In this document: piece by piece, positions 8,178 to 16,592 of the stretch
Numbering within the stretch: the stretch's first letter is position 1
How the letters are laid out: every line of letters begins with the position of its first letter
Assembly: GCA_963704455.1 (NCBI GenBank)
Contig: OY969905.1
Span: forward strand, 1,054,001-1,118,000
DNA: 64,000 nucleotides
Source: DASTCZ01 sp963704455
Lineage (GTDB): Bacteria > Acidobacteriota > Terriglobia > Acidiferrales > UBA7541
Direction: 5' to 3'
Translations under genes and position numbers: made by a program
Notes under the pieces: model-generated
Told to the model about the DNA's origin: nothing
Seen by the model: only the letters and a program-made list of their open reading frames with translations
Databases searched by the model: none

Positions 8178-9641
8178 TTATTTTTTCAGGTCGTAGTCGC
8201 CGATGAAGGTGCCCCGGCTAATGCCGAGCATACTCAGGAAAAAGGACGCGAAGATTGCCTGTAGGCCAAGAAATAGCCACATGGACCAGAAAAGAACCTC
8301 GCGGACATCAAAAAGCGCTCCGAATCCGCCGCTAGCCCACTGCCAAACAACCCAAATGTCTCCCGTAAGACCGGTGACGAATGATATGGCTCCCAACAAG
8401 AGGCCGTCTTCAAGCTTGACCCGATGAAGCAATCTTCGGAGTGACACCGATCTACGGTCAAAGCGCTCCGCATAACTGAACACCTTGGCAAAGAACCCTA
8501 CCGAAATTATCTGCGCCCCGATCAACGTGAAAAATACACCGAAAATCATGGTGTGTACGTCGAGCGCCACATGCGGGCTGATTTGTCGCGGGCCCGGCAG
8601 CAACCAGAAGACCAGCGTCAACCCCAGAAGGAACAGAAATCCGCCCGGCAAAAGAAATAGCCAATTCGGGGCGTAAAGGAGCATGAACCGCAAGTGTCTC
8701 CAGCCATCGCGAAAGCTGCGGAGGTGTGGCGGACGTCCGCGCTTGTCCGGCCACAACGTGACAGGGATTTCCGCGATCGGCACACCTAATTGCCCTGCCT
8801 TAATGATGAATTCCGAGGCAAACTCCATCCCGGTGCTGCGCAAATCCAATCGATCAAATACTTCGCGTGAGAAACCTCGCATCCCGCAATGGCTGTCCCC
8901 TATTCCAGTGCCGAAAAATATGTTCAGCAGCGCGGTCAGGCCAGGGTTGCCAATGTATTTGTGATGCCATGGCATCGCTCCCGGACGAATTCCTCCCTTA
9001 AATCGGTTTCCCATCACCACGCTGTAACCCTCTCGCCATTTCTGCACAAATTGGGAAACGACAGAGAAGTCGTAGCTATCATCGGCATCACCCATTACTA
9101 TAAAACGTCCTTTGGCATCCGAGATTCCGGCTCGGAGCGCGGCACCATAGCCCCGGTTGGCGACCCGGACGACTCGTGCTCCGCAGGATTCCGCGATTTC
9201 AACGGATCCGTCGGTTGACCCGTTGTCCGCTACGACGACTTCTCCCTCAAGTCCATTCTCTGCGAACGCAGCGAACGCCTTTTCTATACAGATTGCTAGG
9301 GAATTCGCCTCATTCAAACAGGGAATGACAACAGATATCTCGGGGCCCGGCTGTTCAGGGGTTGTATCGCCCGGTAAAGTCTCCACCGAAGTCGCGCTTT
9401 GCGTTCGCACTGAATTTTCGTCTGACGCGATTGCACCACACTGCCACGTCCATGAATAGAGCCCAATGGAGCGGATGTGCTCTGTAAGTGAATCAAGGGA
9501 TCCATTTTTGGCGTTTGATATTCGATTGGAGCATGGACCGCCCGAGCGCACTCCCGCTCGTATTGGGTACGGTCGTCTCGGCGTGTGGGGGGTGGACGGT
9601 GTAAGTATTAGCGGTGGAAAGGCGGACCGGCCGGTCCTCAC
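8178..9641 (-). CDS. Family 2 glycosyltransferase, polyprenyl-phosphate sugar synthase type with membrane tail
   Basis: The GT2 domain begins with ISVVIPCLNEA and carries the nucleotide-sugar-binding GDADDSYDF and the GMRGFSREVFDRL segment of DPM1/GtrB-like enzymes. Four or more hydrophobic helices follow in the last 170 residues. Such enzymes make polyprenyl-phosphate sugars, the donors used by GT39-type transferases such as those at 2.0-5.6 kb. The frame is open to a GTG at 9641 whose GTGA overlaps the stop of the CYTH gene. The first 77 or so residues are low in family character, so a GTG at 9410 is an alternative start. Confidence 0.8.
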   Translation of the reverse strand: MRTGRSAFPPLILTPSTPHTPRRPYPIRAGVRSGGPCSNRISNAKNGSLDSLTEHIRSIGLYSWTWQCGAIASDENSVRTQSATSVETLPGDTTPEQPGPEISVVIPCLNEANSLAICIEKAFAAFAENGLEGEVVVADNGSTDGSVEIAESCGARVVRVANRGYGAALRAGISDAKGRFIVMGDADDSYDFSVVSQFVQKWREGYSVVMGNRFKGGIRPGAMPWHHKYIGNPGLTALLNIFFGTGIGDSHCGMRGFSREVFDRLDLRSTGMEFASEFIIKAGQLGVPIAEIPVTLWPDKRGRPPHLRSFRDGWRHLRFMLLYAPNWLFLLPGGFLFLLGLTLVFWLLPGPRQISPHVALDVHTMIFGVFFTLIGAQIISVGFFAKVFSYAERFDRRSVSLRRLLHRVKLEDGLLLGAISFVTGLTGDIWVVWQWASGGFGALFDVREVLFWSMWLFLGLQAIFASFFLSMLGISRGTFIGDYDLKK

Positions 9642-10324
9642 GGGAACATCATGTCTGGGATTCCTGTGACTACGCCCGGCGCAAGCTGCGAGACTACAGT
9701 TCCCCCTTTGCGAATCCGCTCGATGTGCAGGAAGAGGTAATCCTTCGTGATGTAGTCGGCGGGCGCAAAGCCAAGTTCCTTTGCGGCGCGATCAATGGCC
9801 GCGTGAGGACCTTCGAGTTCGAGAAAAATGCCGACAGGCGTCTCGTCGAGATCCAGGTGCAAGCCCGCAGCCCATTTTGAAGAAGACGGGAGCGAATATA
9901 CCGTTCGGAATTTTTCGTATCGAAACCAGCCGCGCAAGCCCAACGCTTCCAGAATGCGATGCATCGCGCCGGCGTCAGCGACAATGACTTCGTGTTCCTC
10001 GCGCTCCTTGAAGCGGCTTTTTGCTGGGCCCTCTGCGGGGCCTTTATAAGTGAGAATTGCGCGCGATGGGGCTTTGCTGTTGCGCGCAGCCGGCGTTTCA
10101 ACACGCAGGCGCAGCAGTTGCCCGTGGCGCGCGAAGCCGCCCTGCGGAGTGTCGAAGAGAGTGTTCAGCTCGTGGCAACGGCCGTCTTTGCCCGATGCGG
10201 CGTGACGCACGGGCTTTGCGCCAATCTTCGCAAGCATTTTGCGCGCCCGCGCGGCGTCATGCATTCGGAGCTTCACTTCTATTTCTTTGGGAATAGGCCT
10301 GCCCTCCGCTAAAGTCCTGTGCAA
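9638..10324 (-). CDS. CYTH-domain protein (class IV adenylate cyclase/thiamine triphosphatase-like)
   Basis: The start is set at the TTG at 10324, because the longer frame runs into the divergent mutS gene. The N-terminal EIEVKL is the EXEXK signature of CYTH domains, which bind triphosphates with divalent metal inside a beta tunnel. Further charged strands follow (LRLRVET, KEREEHEVIV, LDLDETPVGIFLELEG). Family activities include adenylate cyclase, thiamine triphosphatase and inorganic triphosphatase. Nothing in the sequence decides between them. It overlaps the following glycosyltransferase frame by four bases. Confidence 0.75.
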   Translation of the reverse strand: MHRTLAEGRPIPKEIEVKLRMHDAARARKMLAKIGAKPVRHAASGKDGRCHELNTLFDTPQGGFARHGQLLRLRVETPAARNSKAPSRAILTYKGPAEGPAKSRFKEREEHEVIVADAGAMHRILEALGLRGWFRYEKFRTVYSLPSSSKWAAGLHLDLDETPVGIFLELEGPHAAIDRAAKELGFAPADYITKDYLFLHIERIRKGGTVVSQLAPGVVTGIPDMMFP

Positions 10325-10376
10325 ACATCCGCCAGCCGCACTAGTATAATGCGCAGGCGCGCCCCTTCGCGAAATC

Positions 10377-13070
10377 ATGCCTGAGCCAACCACGCCCCTG
10401 ATGCGGCAGTATCACTCGATCAAGACGCGCTACCCGCACGCGCTCGTGCTCTTCCGGCTGGGCGATTTCTACGAACTTTTCCACGAGGACGCTATCGTCG
10501 CATCCCGCGAATTGCAAATTACGCTCACGTCGCGAAACCGCGAGCGCGGAAAACCCATCCCCATGTGCGGGGTGCCATACCACGCGGCGGAAAACTACGT
10601 CGCGCGGCTGATTCGCGCGGGATACAAGGTCGCGCTGTGCGACCAGATGGAGCAGCCGGGCCCCGGAAAGAAACTCGTTCGCCGCGAGGTCACACGGGTC
10701 GTAACGCCGGGCACGGCGGTGGACTCGCATCTCTTGGAGCCGCGCGAAAATAATTTCTTGGCCGCGGTCGCGTATTCCCAGCGCGGCGGGCGAGTGGGCC
10801 TTGCGTGGGTGGACATCTCTACAGGAGAATTCAGCGCCACTGAATTCGGCGGCGCCACGGCGGAAGAAAAACTCCGCGACGAAATCCAACTTTTGCGCCC
10901 CCGCGAAATCCTCCTGGAACGTGTCACCGGACTTTTCGCTGAATCTGACACCACAGGCCCCGGCGCCCGATTCGCGCAAAGAATGGAAGTCCGCGAAGGC
11001 GCGATCACGCGGATTGAAGAGTGGATCTTCCATCACGAATACGGCGAACGGACACTGACGGAGCAGTTTGGAATCGCGAGACTGGACGGCTTTGGGCTGA
11101 CGGATCATCCTTCCGCAGCCACCGCGGCCGGAGCGATTGTTCACTACCTCCGCGAAACATCGGCAGCGGGAAATGGCGATGGCACAAGTCACGCTCTGCA
11201 GCACCTGGACCGCGTGCGATTCTACGAGCAGCAGGAAGCGCTGGGACTTGACAGCGTCTCGGTGCGAAATCTCGAACTTGTCGCGCCACTTTTTCCTGAC
11301 GATGCTGCATCGGGACGAGCCGTGACTCTTCTCGCGGCGCTCGATGAAACCGCCACGGGGATGGGCGCGCGGCTATTGCGCTCCTGGGTTGTGCGCCCGC
11401 AGGTTGACGTGAACGAAATTGAAGCGCGCCTTGATGCCGTCGCCGAGCTTAAGTCGCACACCGTTCTCCGCGAAGAAATCCGCGAAGCCCTGCGCGGCAT
11501 GCAGGATCTCGAGCGCCTTACAAGTCGAATTACCATTGGGCTCGCGACTCTCCGCGATCTCGTTGCCTTGCGGACTTCTATCGCGCGGGTGCCGCTGGCT
11601 CATGGATTCCTAGCGAATTGCACAAGCGCGCGGCTTGTCGCCCTTCGCGAACAGATGGACGAGTTGGGCGACGTCGCCGCCAAGATTGAATCCACGATCG
11701 CCGATGACCCGCCCGCTCTCGCAAATGATCCCGGCGTGATTCGGCGCGGGTTTAATGTGGAACTGGACGAGTTGCGTGAGCTCGGACAGCGCGGCCGCCA
11801 ATTCATCGCCGCGATGGAAGAGCGTGAGCGCAAGCGCACCGGCATCGCGTCGCTCAAGATCCGCTACAACCAGGTGTTTGGCTTTTATATTGAGATTTCG
11901 CGCGCGAATCTCCACAATGCGCCCGCCGACTACGACCGCAAGCAAACGCTCACCAATGCCGAGCGCTACACCTCGCCGGAATTAAAAGAATACGAGCGCA
12001 AAGTGCTCGAAGCTGACGGGCAAATCGCTGAAATCGAGCGCCGGCTATTCGCTGAACTGCGCGAATGGATTGCCGCGCAGGCGCTACGCGTTCGAAAAAC
12101 GGCGACTGCGATCGCTCAACTTGATGTGTTGGTGAATTTCGCGCGGCTTGCTGCAAGCAGAAATTATTCGAGGCCGGAATTCACCGACGAGGGCGAGATT
12201 GTAGTCATTGCGGGTCGCCACCCGGTAATCGAGCAATTGCTCGAACAACGCGGCGAACGGTTCGTACCGAACGACATCTACTTGAACGATTCCTCTCAAC
12301 AGATTTTGCTGATTACCGGGCCGAATATGGGTGGCAAATCCACTTATCTTCGCCAGGCGGCGCTGATCATCATCATGGCGCAGATGGGCTCATTCGTCCC
12401 CGCGGCGCAGGCCAAGCTTCCCATCACGGACCGGATTTTTACGCGCATCGGCGCCTCCGACAATTTGGCGCGAGGCCGATCAACATTTCTCGTGGAAATG
12501 AACGAGGTCGCTGCAATCCTGAACACAGCCACGCCTTCGAGCCTCGTCGTGCTCGACGAAGTCGGCCGCGGCACGGCAACTTTCGATGGACTGAGCATTG
12601 CCTGGGCGGTCGTGGAATATTTGCAGTCGGACACTCGAGCGCGAACGCTTTTCGCAACACACTATCACGAGCTAACGGAACTCGCTGAACTCTTGCCGGG
12701 CGTAAAAAACGTTCATGTCGCGGTAAGTGAGACGCCCGCCGGAATTGTTTTCTTGAAGCACGTGGAAGCGGGCAGCGCCAGCCGCAGCTACGGAATTGAA
12801 GTCGCGCGGCTGGCGGGACTTCCGCGCAGCGTGATCGAGCGGGCGCGAGAAATCCTCAGCCGCCATGAAAGCAGCGAGCATGAATTAACCGAGCGGCTTA
12901 CACCCGGCGCTGGGCAAAGCGCGGCTCATGGCAAATCTCCCGCGCAACAGCCAATGTTCACTCCTATTGACCGCGAAATTCTGGAAGCCCTGCGCGACGC
13001 GGATGTGGACAACCTGAAACCGATTGATGCGCTGAACTTAATCGCGCGCCTGAAAAAACAAATCACATGA
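10377..13070 (+). CDS. mutS: DNA mismatch repair protein MutS
   Basis: 897 residues, close to the usual MutS length. The mismatch-reading GDFYELF motif lies near residue 30. The clamp and lever domains span about 270-570. The ABC-type ATPase follows, with Walker A GPNMGGKST near residue 645 and Walker B LVVLDEVGRGTATFDG near 722. The C-terminal part LSRHESSEHEL leads into the dimerisation tail. MutS recognises mismatches and recruits MutL. The ATG at 10377 directly precedes the conserved PLMRQYHSIK start. It overlaps anmK by four bases (ATGA), so the two are translationally coupled. Confidence 0.97.
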   Translation: MPEPTTPLMRQYHSIKTRYPHALVLFRLGDFYELFHEDAIVASRELQITLTSRNRERGKPIPMCGVPYHAAENYVARLIRAGYKVALCDQMEQPGPGKKLVRREVTRVVTPGTAVDSHLLEPRENNFLAAVAYSQRGGRVGLAWVDISTGEFSATEFGGATAEEKLRDEIQLLRPREILLERVTGLFAESDTTGPGARFAQRMEVREGAITRIEEWIFHHEYGERTLTEQFGIARLDGFGLTDHPSAATAAGAIVHYLRETSAAGNGDGTSHALQHLDRVRFYEQQEALGLDSVSVRNLELVAPLFPDDAASGRAVTLLAALDETATGMGARLLRSWVVRPQVDVNEIEARLDAVAELKSHTVLREEIREALRGMQDLERLTSRITIGLATLRDLVALRTSIARVPLAHGFLANCTSARLVALREQMDELGDVAAKIESTIADDPPALANDPGVIRRGFNVELDELRELGQRGRQFIAAMEERERKRTGIASLKIRYNQVFGFYIEISRANLHNAPADYDRKQTLTNAERYTSPELKEYERKVLEADGQIAEIERRLFAELREWIAAQALRVRKTATAIAQLDVLVNFARLAASRNYSRPEFTDEGEIVVIAGRHPVIEQLLEQRGERFVPNDIYLNDSSQQILLITGPNMGGKSTYLRQAALIIIMAQMGSFVPAAQAKLPITDRIFTRIGASDNLARGRSTFLVEMNEVAAILNTATPSSLVVLDEVGRGTATFDGLSIAWAVVEYLQSDTRARTLFATHYHELTELAELLPGVKNVHVAVSETPAGIVFLKHVEAGSASRSYGIEVARLAGLPRSVIERAREILSRHESSEHELTERLTPGAGQSAAHGKSPAQQPMFTPIDREILEALRDADVDNLKPIDALNLIARLKKQIT

Positions 13071-14263
13071 TGCGCCGGCAATCGGAAAGGCCAATGCTCG
13101 TCCTCGGGTTAATGTCCGGCACATCGGCGGATGGCATTGACGTCGCCCTCGCGCGAATTTCCGGCGCGCCGCCAAAGCTCAATGCCCGGCTGAAAAAACA
13201 CGCGACGTTTCCCTTCCCTCCCAAGGTGCGCGAAGTGATTCTCCGAATTGCGGGAGGCGCGCTCACGTGTACCGGAGAGTTGAGCCAACTCAACTTTTTG
13301 CTCGGAGAATTATTTGCAGACGCAGCGATAAAAGCGTGCCACAAGTTTCGTGTTCCCCTCGCTCACATTTCATTGATCGGGTCGCACGGGCAAACCGTTT
13401 TTCATCAGGGGAAACCCGCGAGTACTTTGGGCGCGAGCAAAGTCTCGTCAACACTGCAAATCGGCGAGCCCGCGGTAATTGCCGCGCGCACGGGAATCAC
13501 GACGGTCGCAGATTTCCGCCCCGCTGACATGGCGGCCGGCGGCCAGGGCGCGCCGCTCGTGCCATTCGTTGATTGCTTGCTTTACCGCCATCCGCGCATT
13601 GGCCGCGTCGCGCTCAATATCGGCGGCATTGCAAATGTCACCGTTATTCCTGCGGGCGCCAGGCCAGGAATCGTCTTCGCGTTCGACACCGGCCCCGGCA
13701 ACATGGTCATTGACGCGCTCGTGCGCCATTTCACGCACGGACGAGAAAAGTTTGACCGTAATGCCAAGCTCGCCGGAACCGGGCACGTCATTCCTGCGCT
13801 CATTAATTCCCTGCTCAAGGAATCCTATTTCCACCAGCGGCCGCCAAAATCCGCTGGACGCGAACAGTTCGGCGAAGCCTATGTGCAAAGATTCATCGCA
13901 TGGGGCAAGCGCCACCGGACGCGGCCCGAGGATTTAATCCGCACCGCGACAGCTCTTACATCGCTCTCGATCATTGACGCCTGGCACCGCTTCATCTCAA
14001 CTCGCGCGAAAATCAATCAGCTAATCGTCGCGGGCGGCGGCGCACACAATCCTTTATTGATGGCCCAACTCTCCGCGGCGCTCGCCGGAATTGAAGTCAT
14101 CCCCTCAAGCGCTCTCGGCGTACCGGAGGACGCCAAGGAAGCCTTTGCCTTCGCGATTCTCGCTTACGAGACAATACATGGGCGCGCCGCAAATCTTCCA
14201 GCGGCCACCGGCGCACGACGCGCAGCCATCCTCGGCAAGGTCTGCTATGCCCCGCCAAAATAA
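13067..14263 (+). CDS. anmK: Anhydro-N-acetylmuramic acid kinase AnmK
   Basis: 398 residues. The N-terminal GLMSGTSADGIDVAL is the signature of AnmK, which phosphorylates and hydrates 1,6-anhydro-MurNAc to MurNAc-6-phosphate during cell-wall recycling. The ATPase/actin-like fold motifs DTGPGNMVIDAL and VAGGGAHNPLL are present. It overlaps mutS upstream, and its last 17 bases overlap the next gene. That gene encodes a dipeptide/oligopeptide-binding lipoprotein, which would fit uptake of wall peptides. That functional link is inference. Confidence 0.93.
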   Translation: MMRRQSERPMLVLGLMSGTSADGIDVALARISGAPPKLNARLKKHATFPFPPKVREVILRIAGGALTCTGELSQLNFLLGELFADAAIKACHKFRVPLAHISLIGSHGQTVFHQGKPASTLGASKVSSTLQIGEPAVIAARTGITTVADFRPADMAAGGQGAPLVPFVDCLLYRHPRIGRVALNIGGIANVTVIPAGARPGIVFAFDTGPGNMVIDALVRHFTHGREKFDRNAKLAGTGHVIPALINSLLKESYFHQRPPKSAGREQFGEAYVQRFIAWGKRHRTRPEDLIRTATALTSLSIIDAWHRFISTRAKINQLIVAGGGAHNPLLMAQLSAALAGIEVIPSSALGVPEDAKEAFAFAILAYETIHGRAANLPAATGARRAAILGKVCYAPPK

Positions 14264-15821
14264 ATTGTTAGCAATTGCTGCGTGCACGTTTGCCCTCGCA
14301 GTGCTCCCGCTATTCGCTTCAGGCTGCAATCATTCCTCTGCCGAGCCGCCGGGCACAGTGACATTTCTCATTGAAACAATGCCCGCGAATCTCGACCCGC
14401 GCCTCGGCACCGATGCCCGCTCACAGCAGCTCGATGGACTAATGTTCAGCAGCCTGCTCGAACGCGATTCGACAATGAATCTCCGCGGCGATCTCGCCGA
14501 ACGCTGGGAAGCGCCCGACACTCGCACTTACATTTTTCATTTGCGCGCCGGCGTCAAATTTCACGATGGCCGCGCACTTACGTCCGCGGATGTTAAATTC
14601 ACTTTTGACTCGATCATGTCCGGCATCCGCAGCTCCTCTGGCATTCTGCAAAGCCCAAAGCGCGGCGCCTTCCGCGCCGTGCAATCCATCGAAGCGCCCG
14701 ATTCGCTGACGGTGATCTTTCACTTATCCGAACCCAACGCGGCGTTTCCCTGGAGCCTCGTGCGCCCTGCCGTCGGCATTGTGCCCAATGGATCCGGCGC
14801 CGAACTCGCTGAGCATCCGATTGGCAGCGGCCCGTTGCAATTTGAAAGCGCGCGGCAGGATGAAGATGTAGTGCTTGAGCGCAACCCTCTCTATTTTCGA
14901 GAGCCTGCAAAAATCCGACTCGCACGGTTTCGCGTTGTTCCCGATTCCGTTGTTCGCGCGCTCGAATTGCGCAAGGGCACCGCGGACATGGAGCTGAACT
15001 CGCTTACGCCGGACATGATTCCCGTGCTCGCCGCACAAAAAGAACTCGCCGTCACGGAAGAGCCCGGCACTCTTTTCTCTTACATCTCATTCAACTGCGA
15101 AGACGAAATCCTCCGCAACCCGGATGTCCGCCGCGCGCTCGCTTACGCCACGGATCGCGCCACGCTCGCGCGCACCCTAATGCGCGGCCAGGCGCGAGTT
15201 GCCGACGGGCCGCTGCCTCCGAACAATTGGGCTTACGAACCGAATCTGTCGCAATACGCCTACGATCCGGCGCGCGCGGAAGCGCTTCTCGAAAAGGCGG
15301 GGTTTCCTCGAAGACCTGGCGCGTCCGGAAACATGAGGCTCCGCCTCGCTTTGAAAACTTCCACCGACCCTCTCACGCGCCTCCTCGGCGAAGTTTTGCA
15401 GGACGAATGGCGGCGCATCGGCGTTGACCTCGAGCTGCGTTCGCTCGAGTTCGCCACATTCTATGCGGATATTACTCGAGGAAATTTTCAGCTCTACACA
15501 CTGCGGTGGGTGGGTGCGAATAACGACCCCGATTTTTTTGAGTATGCCTTTGGGTCAAAGAAAATCCCGCCAGCCGGCGCAAATCGCGGGCGCTACAGAA
15601 ACCCAGAACTCGACAATCTCGTGGAGCGCGCGAGGCTCGAACCGGATCGCGAGAAGCGCCGGGCAATCTACAGCCAGGTCCAGCAAATCATCGCGCGTGA
15701 CCTGCCCTATCTCCCGCTTTGGTTTCAGGACAATATCTCCGTCCACCGGCGACGAGTGGAAGATGTGCATCTCGGCCCCGGCGGAGACTACGAATTTATT
15801 TCAGGCGTTACCCTGCACTAA
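14247..15821 (+). CDS. ABC transporter substrate-binding lipoprotein, oligopeptide type (SBP_bac_5)
   Basis: 524 residues from the ATG at 14247, chosen because it gives a clean lipoprotein signal: basic MPRQNK, a hydrophobic stretch and the lipobox ASGC. The mature part shows the family-5 solute-binding hallmarks LAERWEAPDTRTYIFHLR, GVKFHDGRALTSADVKFTF and the late YLPLWFQDNISVH. It would bind peptides (or nickel/heme-type ligands) outside the membrane and pass them to a permease. No permease or ATPase genes are adjacent, so it must use components encoded elsewhere. Overlaps anmK by 17 bases. Confidence 0.88.
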   Translation: MPRQNKLLAIAACTFALAVLPLFASGCNHSSAEPPGTVTFLIETMPANLDPRLGTDARSQQLDGLMFSSLLERDSTMNLRGDLAERWEAPDTRTYIFHLRAGVKFHDGRALTSADVKFTFDSIMSGIRSSSGILQSPKRGAFRAVQSIEAPDSLTVIFHLSEPNAAFPWSLVRPAVGIVPNGSGAELAEHPIGSGPLQFESARQDEDVVLERNPLYFREPAKIRLARFRVVPDSVVRALELRKGTADMELNSLTPDMIPVLAAQKELAVTEEPGTLFSYISFNCEDEILRNPDVRRALAYATDRATLARTLMRGQARVADGPLPPNNWAYEPNLSQYAYDPARAEALLEKAGFPRRPGASGNMRLRLALKTSTDPLTRLLGEVLQDEWRRIGVDLELRSLEFATFYADITRGNFQLYTLRWVGANNDPDFFEYAFGSKKIPPAGANRGRYRNPELDNLVERARLEPDREKRRAIYSQVQQIIARDLPYLPLWFQDNISVHRRRVEDVHLGPGGDYEFISGVTLH

Positions 15822-15836
15822 TTTAGTGGGAGGATT

Positions 15837-16475
15837 TCAGGATTCCAGCGCGGCGGTGATATCCGCTTCTGTAATGATTCCTTCGCGGATGATGTGCCAG
15901 CGTTCGCCGTGCAAATCCACAATCGTTGAGGCCAGCGTTGCGCCGGTTTCCCCGCCATCGAGGATCAGCGGCAAGCGTTCACCCAACTGCTTCACCAATT
16001 GCTCGGCGTTTGTGCAAGCAGGAAATCCGGACACGTTTGCACTTGTACCCGTAATTGGACCCTCCAGCAGCTCAATCAACGCGCGCACAATTTTGGAATT
16101 CGCCCAGCGGAGCGCGACGCGGCCCGTATTGGCGGTGACTTTCAAAGGCAGCCGGTTTGAAGCGTCAACAAGAAGTGTGAGCGCTCCCGGCCAGAACCTT
16201 CGCGCGAGTTTCAGAAAATTGTCGGGAATTTCGCGCGAGAGAGTTCTCGCCTGCTCAATGGAGTTCACCAATATGGGAAGCGCGCGCGTTTCCGGGCGGC
16301 CCTTAATGCGATAAATCTGCTCGACCGCCGCAAGATTGAATGGATCCGCCGCAAGACCGTAAAACGTATCCGTGGGTATGCCGACGAGCAGCCCGCGCTG
16401 GATAAAATCGCAGGCGTATCGAAGGCTGGATGCTTCCGGGGCTTCTGCGGAGACTTTCAGAAGCTCTGCGGGCAA
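15837..16475 (-). CDS. tsaC: L-threonylcarbamoyladenylate synthase (Sua5/YciO/YrdC)
   Basis: 212 residues, the short TsaC form without the extra Sua5 domain. The motifs VGIPTDTFYGLAADPF, IKGRPETRALPILV, RFWPGALTLLV and GPITGTSANVSG define the YrdC fold. It makes threonylcarbamoyl-AMP from threonine, bicarbonate and ATP for the t6A37 modification of ANN-decoding tRNAs. The start is a TTG at 16475. It converges with the substrate-binding lipoprotein (15 bases between stops). An insertion sequence lies about 120 bases upstream of the start. Confidence 0.92.
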   Translation of the reverse strand: MPAELLKVSAEAPEASSLRYACDFIQRGLLVGIPTDTFYGLAADPFNLAAVEQIYRIKGRPETRALPILVNSIEQARTLSREIPDNFLKLARRFWPGALTLLVDASNRLPLKVTANTGRVALRWANSKIVRALIELLEGPITGTSANVSGFPACTNAEQLVKQLGERLPLILDGGETGATLASTIVDLHGERWHIIREGIITEADITAALES

Positions 16476-16489
16476 AGTCGAACCTCACA

Positions 16490-16556
16490 GTACTCAGGCG
16501 ATCCCGCTGGACTCGCACCGGCCTGCTTCACCGGCGCACTTGCGGCAACCTACCAT
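16490..16556 (-). promoter_or_regulatory. Possible remnant or short form of a cobalamin-type riboswitch upstream of tsaC
   Basis: On the minus strand, CCGGTGCGAGTCC is followed by GCGGGATCGCC and then ACTGTGAGG. This resembles the conserved B12 core (GGUGCGAAUCC...GCGGUC.CGCC.ACUGUGA) in order and spacing. The preceding GGTTGCCGCAAG also fits the region before the core. The distal half with the B12 box is not visible, because tsaC starts about 15 bases later. TsaC has no known link to cobalamin. It may be a truncated element or a chance match. Confidence 0.25.
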
Positions 16557-16574
16557 AGCATTCCTGCACGCGCA

Positions 16575-16592
16575 AGGAACGGATATCGATTT
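16575..16592. repeat. 18-bp target-site duplication, left copy
   Basis: AGGAACGGATATCGATTT directly abuts the left end of the insertion sequence. An identical copy abuts the right end at 18022-18039. Confidence 0.9.

Noticed and set aside
10341..11204. 287-codon minus-strand frame opposite the start of mutS
   Set aside because: Antisense shadow. It covers the mutS promoter and start, and has no recognisable domain.
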